Source: Xanthobacteraceae bacterium (GTDB lineage Bacteria > Pseudomonadota > Alphaproteobacteria > Rhizobiales > Xanthobacteraceae). From it: a stretch of 64,000 nt of DNA. Under the pieces are notes generated by a model, which ran no database searches, was not told the origin of the DNA, and saw only the letters and a program-made list of their open reading frames with translations. The translations under genes and the position numbers were made by a program. The stretch lies in assembly GCA_030041005.1 (NCBI GenBank), contig JASHOR010000041.1, positions 62,001 to 126,000 on the forward strand, given 5' to 3'. Numbering within the stretch: the first letter of the stretch is position 1; each line of letters begins with the position of its first letter. Positions 60,559 through 64,000 of this stretch are shown here, piece after piece.

Positions 60559-60602
60559 AACGTCCTGACCGCGGACGACCTATTTTTATTCAGGGTATAA
60601 AA

Positions 60603-60860
60603 ATGCGCGCATTCCTGATCGCATGTGTTACAACCATAATTCTTATGGCAAGCGGCTATTTTTTGCTCAATGCCTTCCAAGAGCCCACCGGCATGGCCTA
60701 CACCGCCAAGAGCGCACGCATCGAGACGACCTGGAGTTGGCGCGTCACATCAATCATGACAGAGAAAACAACCTGCACGCCTCGGCGGTCGTGGCAATGG
60801 TTCTTTGTCGATTTTCGCGATTCCTACGGTGAACCGGCTATTTGTGCCTATTCTCAATAG
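60603..60860 (+). CDS. Small membrane or secreted protein of unknown function
   Basis: 85 residues with one N-terminal helix (MRAFLIACVTTIILMASGYF), then NAFQEPTGMAYTAKSARIE and a Trp/Cys-containing tail (TCTPRRSWQWFFVDFRDSYG ... CAYSQ). I recall similar short Hyphomicrobiales proteins, with an FxxALxxxI helix followed by QEPxxxAYT, but know no function. Its own FixK/FNR box suggests low-oxygen induction together with mgtC. Confidence 0.7.
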   Translation: MRAFLIACVTTIILMASGYFLLNAFQEPTGMAYTAKSARIETTWSWRVTSIMTEKTTCTPRRSWQWFFVDFRDSYGEPAICAYSQ

Positions 60861-60924
60861 AACTCAGGCGCGCACTGGCCTGGTGGTTGCATAATGATGC
60901 CGGCCGGTACGGAGCCGCCGCCGC

Positions 60925-61911
60925 TTAAGGCGGCGAAACCGCGTCAGATCCTCGCTTGAGCTCCTCTTCCGCCCACAGTGAATGATGTTGCTTGGCCCAG
61001 TTGAGATCGACGTCGCCGCTCGCCATAGCGTCCCATCCGCCCTCCATTCCCAAAGCGCCGATATAGATGTGAGCGATTATCGTTCCGACGAAGGCAATGG
61101 CAATCAAAGAGTGGACAACTTGAGCGATCTGCATACCCATTATATTTGTCCAATAGAATGGGAACAGAAGAAACAAACCAGAAGCGGCAAGACCTATGGT
61201 GCCAAGGACACTAACCCAAAACAACACCTTTTGCCCGCCATTGAACTTCCATGCGGGCGGGTGTCTGTTGCCGACCATACCGCCTCCTTCCTTGAACCAT
61301 CTTATGTCGACGCCGGTTGGCAGATTCTCCTTTGCCCATAAGATCAGCAAACTCACAATACCAAGAACGAATGGAACGCTCGAGTAATCGTGGGCATATT
61401 TTGCCATGATTGACCATCGGGAAAATGCTTCTGGGCCGATGAGCGGCAACAACAATTCCCTTCCGAAGGTGATATTCAGGCCTGTCAGTGTAAGGATCGC
61501 AAACGATACCGCTATGATCCAGTGCAGAGCGCGCTCGAGGCCGTTAAAGCGGGGGATCATCTTTCCCGAGCGCCCACCTTCGATTCTCAGCGGTCCTCGA
61601 ATGAAATAGAACGCGAGCAACAGCGCGATCACGCCGAAAATCACGATGCCGCCGATCCAATGCAACCATACTTCGTGCACCACCCGCCAAAGGCGGCCGA
61701 ACGGCTGTTCGATGACATAGGAGCTTGTGTCCGGAATAGTGCCAAGCCCTCGGATCAAATAGTGTTGCTGCAGCAGGTCGCGCTCTTTGACGGCTTGTGC
61801 ATTTGGATCGACCGCATTTGTCGTTTGGGCGGCGGCCGACGCGACAGCGGAGAATACGACAAGCGCAAAAACAGAAAAAATGAGGCGAGCCCGTGCGAGT
61901 GAAAATATCAT
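60925..61911 (-). CDS. Formate dehydrogenase gamma subunit (cytochrome b)
   Basis: 328 residues. A signal-like first helix (FSVFALVVFSAVASAAAQ) and a periplasmic stretch precede four helices: WIGGIVIFGVIALLLAFYF, LERALHWIIAVSFAILTLTG, VLFWVSVLGTIGLAASGLFL and AQVVHSLIAIAFVGTIIAHI. His residues in RALHWI, KYAHDYSS and QVVHSL are likely haem b ligands. It anchors the enzyme and passes electrons to quinone. The start at 61911 follows GGGAGGGCTG. It is the last gene of the operon, 56 bp after the beta subunit. A hairpin spans its stop but has no T-run. Confidence 0.92.
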   Translation of the reverse strand: MIFSLARARLIFSVFALVVFSAVASAAAQTTNAVDPNAQAVKERDLLQQHYLIRGLGTIPDTSSYVIEQPFGRLWRVVHEVWLHWIGGIVIFGVIALLLAFYFIRGPLRIEGGRSGKMIPRFNGLERALHWIIAVSFAILTLTGLNITFGRELLLPLIGPEAFSRWSIMAKYAHDYSSVPFVLGIVSLLILWAKENLPTGVDIRWFKEGGGMVGNRHPPAWKFNGGQKVLFWVSVLGTIGLAASGLFLLFPFYWTNIMGMQIAQVVHSLIAIAFVGTIIAHIYIGALGMEGGWDAMASGDVDLNWAKQHHSLWAEEELKRGSDAVSPP

Positions 61912-61967
61912 AACGCAGCCCTCCCTACTTTCTCGAACGCGGTTTTCCGGGGGCACGGCACACCGCT

Positions 61968-62564
61968 TTAGGTGGACACATCTTCACCATATGCCGTTTG
62001 CCATCCCCAGGCGCCGGAGCCGTAGCCGCGCGCCTTCACGCGAGTTCCGTAAATATCCTCGACGACATCGCCGTCACCCGCCAGCAACGCTTTTGTCGAG
62101 CAGACTTCTGCGCACATCGGCAGTTTTCCCTGAGCCAGCCTGTTGGCGCCGTATTTTTCGTATTCGATTTCGGAATTATTCGGCTCTGGTCCGCCTGCGC
62201 AGAAGGTGCATTTATCCATCTTGCCACGTGAACCAAACGCGCCGACGCGAGGATATTGCGGCGCGCCGAACGGACATGCGTAAAAGCAATAACCGCAACC
62301 GATACAGAGGTCCTTGTTGTGCAATACGACGCCATCGTCTGTCGTGTAGAAGCAGTTCACCGGGCAGACGGCGGCGCACGGCGCATCTGTGCAATGCATG
62401 CATGCCATGGAAACCGATCGTTCGCCGGGTTTCCCATCGTTGATGGTCACGACGCGGCGCCGGTTGATGCCCCACGGCACCTCGTTCTCATTCTTGCAGG
62501 CGGTGACGCAAGCGTTGCATTCGATGCAACGGTCAGCATCGCAAAGGAATTTCATTCGCGCCAT
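61968..62564 (-). CDS. Formate dehydrogenase beta subunit (4Fe-4S ferredoxin type)
   Basis: 198 residues with four ferredoxin-like Cys clusters: CIECNACVTACKNENEVPWG, CMHCTDAPCAAVCPVNC, CIGCGYCFYACPFGAPQYP and CTFCAGG with a later CAEVCSTKAL. It relays electrons from the catalytic subunit to the haem subunit. It lacks the C-terminal membrane helix of E. coli FdnH/FdoH and matches the shorter FDH3-type beta subunit. The start at 62564 follows GAGGAGAGCG, 11 bp after the alpha gene. Confidence 0.92.
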   Translation of the reverse strand: MARMKFLCDADRCIECNACVTACKNENEVPWGINRRRVVTINDGKPGERSVSMACMHCTDAPCAAVCPVNCFYTTDDGVVLHNKDLCIGCGYCFYACPFGAPQYPRVGAFGSRGKMDKCTFCAGGPEPNNSEIEYEKYGANRLAQGKLPMCAEVCSTKALLAGDGDVVEDIYGTRVKARGYGSGAWGWQTAYGEDVST

Positions 62565-62575
62565 GATCGCTCTCC

Positions 62576-64000
62576 TCAAGCCGCGCTGACCTGGCACAAT
62601 GTTGTCTTTGGTTCCTGCATGCCCGTTGCGGGATCGTAGCCGTAAGTCGTGAGCGTATTGGCGCTTTCGCCGAGCACGATCGGATCCGTGCCTGCCGGAT
62701 AATTGGCGCGCAAATCCTTGCCGTCGAACCAGCCGCCGAAGTGATATGGCATCCAGACCACGCCCTTTGCGACGCGCCCAGTCACCAGCGCCTTGACTTT
62801 GGCCTTGGCGTTAGGCCCGCTTACCCAAATCCAAGCGCCATCCTCGATGCCGCGTGCGGCGGCGTCCGCCGGATTGATCTCGGCGAACATTTCCTGCTGC
62901 AACTCCGCGAGCCATTTATTGGAGCGCGTCTCTTCGCCGCTGCCCTCAAATTCGACGATGCGGCCTGTGGTGAACACCAATGGAAAAGCCCGGCTGAGTC
63001 CTTTATCGACGGCTGCCTTCTGCAGCGAAAATCCGATATTGGGCAGACGAAACTGCTTGGCGTCCGGGTAGGTCGAATATTGACTGACAAGTTCCGGACG
63101 CGGCGTGTTGATCGGTTCGCGATGCACCGGAATCGGATCCGGCAAGCCGAACGCGTTCATGCGCGCTTTGGCGTTGCCGTAAGGCACGCAGCCATGCCTG
63201 AGCGCGACGCGGACGATGCCTCCAGACAAATCGGTCGACCACGACACAGTGTCTGTGTTGGCGCCGCCGATCGTCTGGATGGTCACCAGCTCCTCGCTGG
63301 TGAGTTCGCCGTCCCAACCCAGTTTTTTGAGGACCGCATAAGTGAATTCAGGATAGCCGTCCTTGATCTCAGATCCCCTCGAATACGAACCTTCGGCGAG
63401 CAGATTCACGCCACCATATTGGACGCCAAAGCGGGCGCGGAAAGTGCCGCCGCCATCCATAACGTGCCGGCTCGTATCGTACAGATTTGGCGAACCAGGA
63501 TGTTTGAGCGCGGGCTTTCCCCAGCATGGCCACGGCAGCCCGTAATAGTCGCCCTTGCACGGCCCGTCGGTGGCGCGCAGTGTCACCAAATCGAAATCCT
63601 TCTGGTTTGCCATATGTAACTTGATCCGTTCAGGCGATTGCCCGGTATAACCCGTGCTCCATCCGCCGCGGTTTATCTCGCGCAAAATGTCCTCGGGTAC
63701 GGGCCTATCGCCTTCGACCGGGATGTTCTTGAACAGCACGTCGGCAAAGCCGAACTTCTTCGCCATTAGATAAATGATCTGATAGTCATCCTTGGCCTCG
63801 AACAGCGGCGGTACAATCCGCTCACCCCATTGGATCGAGCGATTCGAGGCCACACGCGAGCCGGAGCTTTCGAACTGGGTGCAGGCCGGCAGCAGATAGG
63901 TGCCGTTCTTGCGGCCGGCCTCCACTGACAGCGACGCCCAGGTGGTTGGATGCGGATCGACCACTACCAGTAGGTCGAGCCTGGCCATGCCCTTCATCGC
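62576..64000 (-). CDS. fdhA: Formate dehydrogenase alpha (catalytic Mo/W) subunit, C-terminal part
   Basis: The frame is open through the window end, so only the last 475 residues are seen and the catalytic Cys/Sec region is outside. Visible: ARLDLLVVVDPHPTTWASLS, GTYLLPACTQFESSGSRVAS and NRSIQWGERIVPPLFEAKDD (middle of the MopB fold), and the dinucleotide-binding C-terminal domain FPLVFTTGRIVEFEGSGEET, RSNKWLAELQQEMFAEINP and WMPYHFGGWFDGKDLRANYP. Periplasmic location is expected from the membrane gamma partner, although the export signal is not in view. It is the upstream gene of the alpha-beta-gamma set. Confidence 0.92.
   Translation of the reverse strand, partial: AMKGMARLDLLVVVDPHPTTWASLSVEAGRKNGTYLLPACTQFESSGSRVASNRSIQWGERIVPPLFEAKDDYQIIYLMAKKFGFADVLFKNIPVEGDRPVPEDILREINRGGWSTGYTGQSPERIKLHMANQKDFDLVTLRATDGPCKGDYYGLPWPCWGKPALKHPGSPNLYDTSRHVMDGGGTFRARFGVQYGGVNLLAEGSYSRGSEIKDGYPEFTYAVLKKLGWDGELTSEELVTIQTIGGANTDTVSWSTDLSGGIVRVALRHGCVPYGNAKARMNAFGLPDPIPVHREPINTPRPELVSQYSTYPDAKQFRLPNIGFSLQKAAVDKGLSRAFPLVFTTGRIVEFEGSGEETRSNKWLAELQQEMFAEINPADAAARGIEDGAWIWVSGPNAKAKVKALVTGRVAKGVVWMPYHFGGWFDGKDLRANYPAGTDPIVLGESANTLTTYGYDPATGMQEPKTTLCQVSAA

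Noticed and set aside
60916-60936. GCCGCC-GCTTAA-GGCGGC hairpin at the end of the formate dehydrogenase gamma gene as a terminator
   Set aside because: No T-run follows on either strand and the stem includes the stop codon, so a rho-independent terminator is not supported.

Overview
The window is GC-rich chromosomal DNA of an alphaproteobacterium, most likely from the Hyphomicrobiales (Bradyrhizobium / Pseudolabrys / Rhodoplanes-like). The evidence is the HWE-family hybrid kinase, perfect FixK/FNR-type boxes, several intergenic palindromes of types I know from rhizobial genomes, and many orphan ABC substrate-binding proteins beside small catabolic genes. No rRNA, tRNA, CRISPR array, integrase or intact transposase was seen. 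It is an ordinary chromosomal stretch with unusually many intergenic repeats and gene relics.

Layout. 1-7.5 kb: a two-gene signalling operon. A poly-HAMP hybrid kinase with eleven 92-residue HAMP repeats, resembling fungal group III (Nik1/Os-1) kinases, is followed by an HWE hybrid kinase. 7.5-10.3 kb: a divergent pair, a peroxiredoxin-like domain without its cysteine fused to a 2OG-Fe(II) oxygenase, opposite a TPR/ATP-grasp fusion. 10.3-22.4 kb: TonB-dependent receptor, malic enzyme, substrate-binding protein plus VOC protein, DUF1801, two DoxX paralogues, MaoC, RidA, a ThDP enzyme and a small secreted protein, with relics of an SRPBCC gene and a MATE gene. 22.4-32.2 kb: an MdtABC-type RND pump with outer membrane factor. 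32.5-46.1 kb: substrate-binding protein plus haloacid dehalogenase, GtrA, radical SAM/B12 protein, F420-type reductase, methyltransferase, polysaccharide deacetylase, a His-rich LTXXQ protein, UbiD, GYD, and a substrate-binding protein opposite a LysR regulator.

46.1-47.9 kb is gene-poor and repeat-dense. It holds a CocE/NonD hydrolase relic, a candidate structured RNA and an array of stem-loop repeats. 47.9-55.2 kb: isovaleryl-CoA dehydrogenase, a GGDEF-EAL protein, and a phosphotransacetylase / acetate kinase / PHA-type hydrolase module. 55.4-64 kb: TauE exporter, a Wtp/Mod-type molybdate-tungstate ABC transporter, MgtC and a small membrane protein, each of the last two behind a perfect FixK/FNR box, and the end of a membrane-anchored formate dehydrogenase operon. 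Mo/W uptake next to a Mo/W enzyme suggests a micro-oxic formate-respiration neighbourhood.

The most unusual signals are: (i) a family of two-hairpin intergenic elements whose stem sequences change on both arms while the bulge is kept, apparently truncating at least one gene; (ii) the divergent Prx-2OG oxygenase / TPR-ATP-grasp pair, which looks like an uncharacterised modification cassette; (iii) the 11-unit HAMP array; and (iv) the twin FixK boxes. Start codons were chosen by ribosome-binding site and domain boundary and often differ from the longest open frame.
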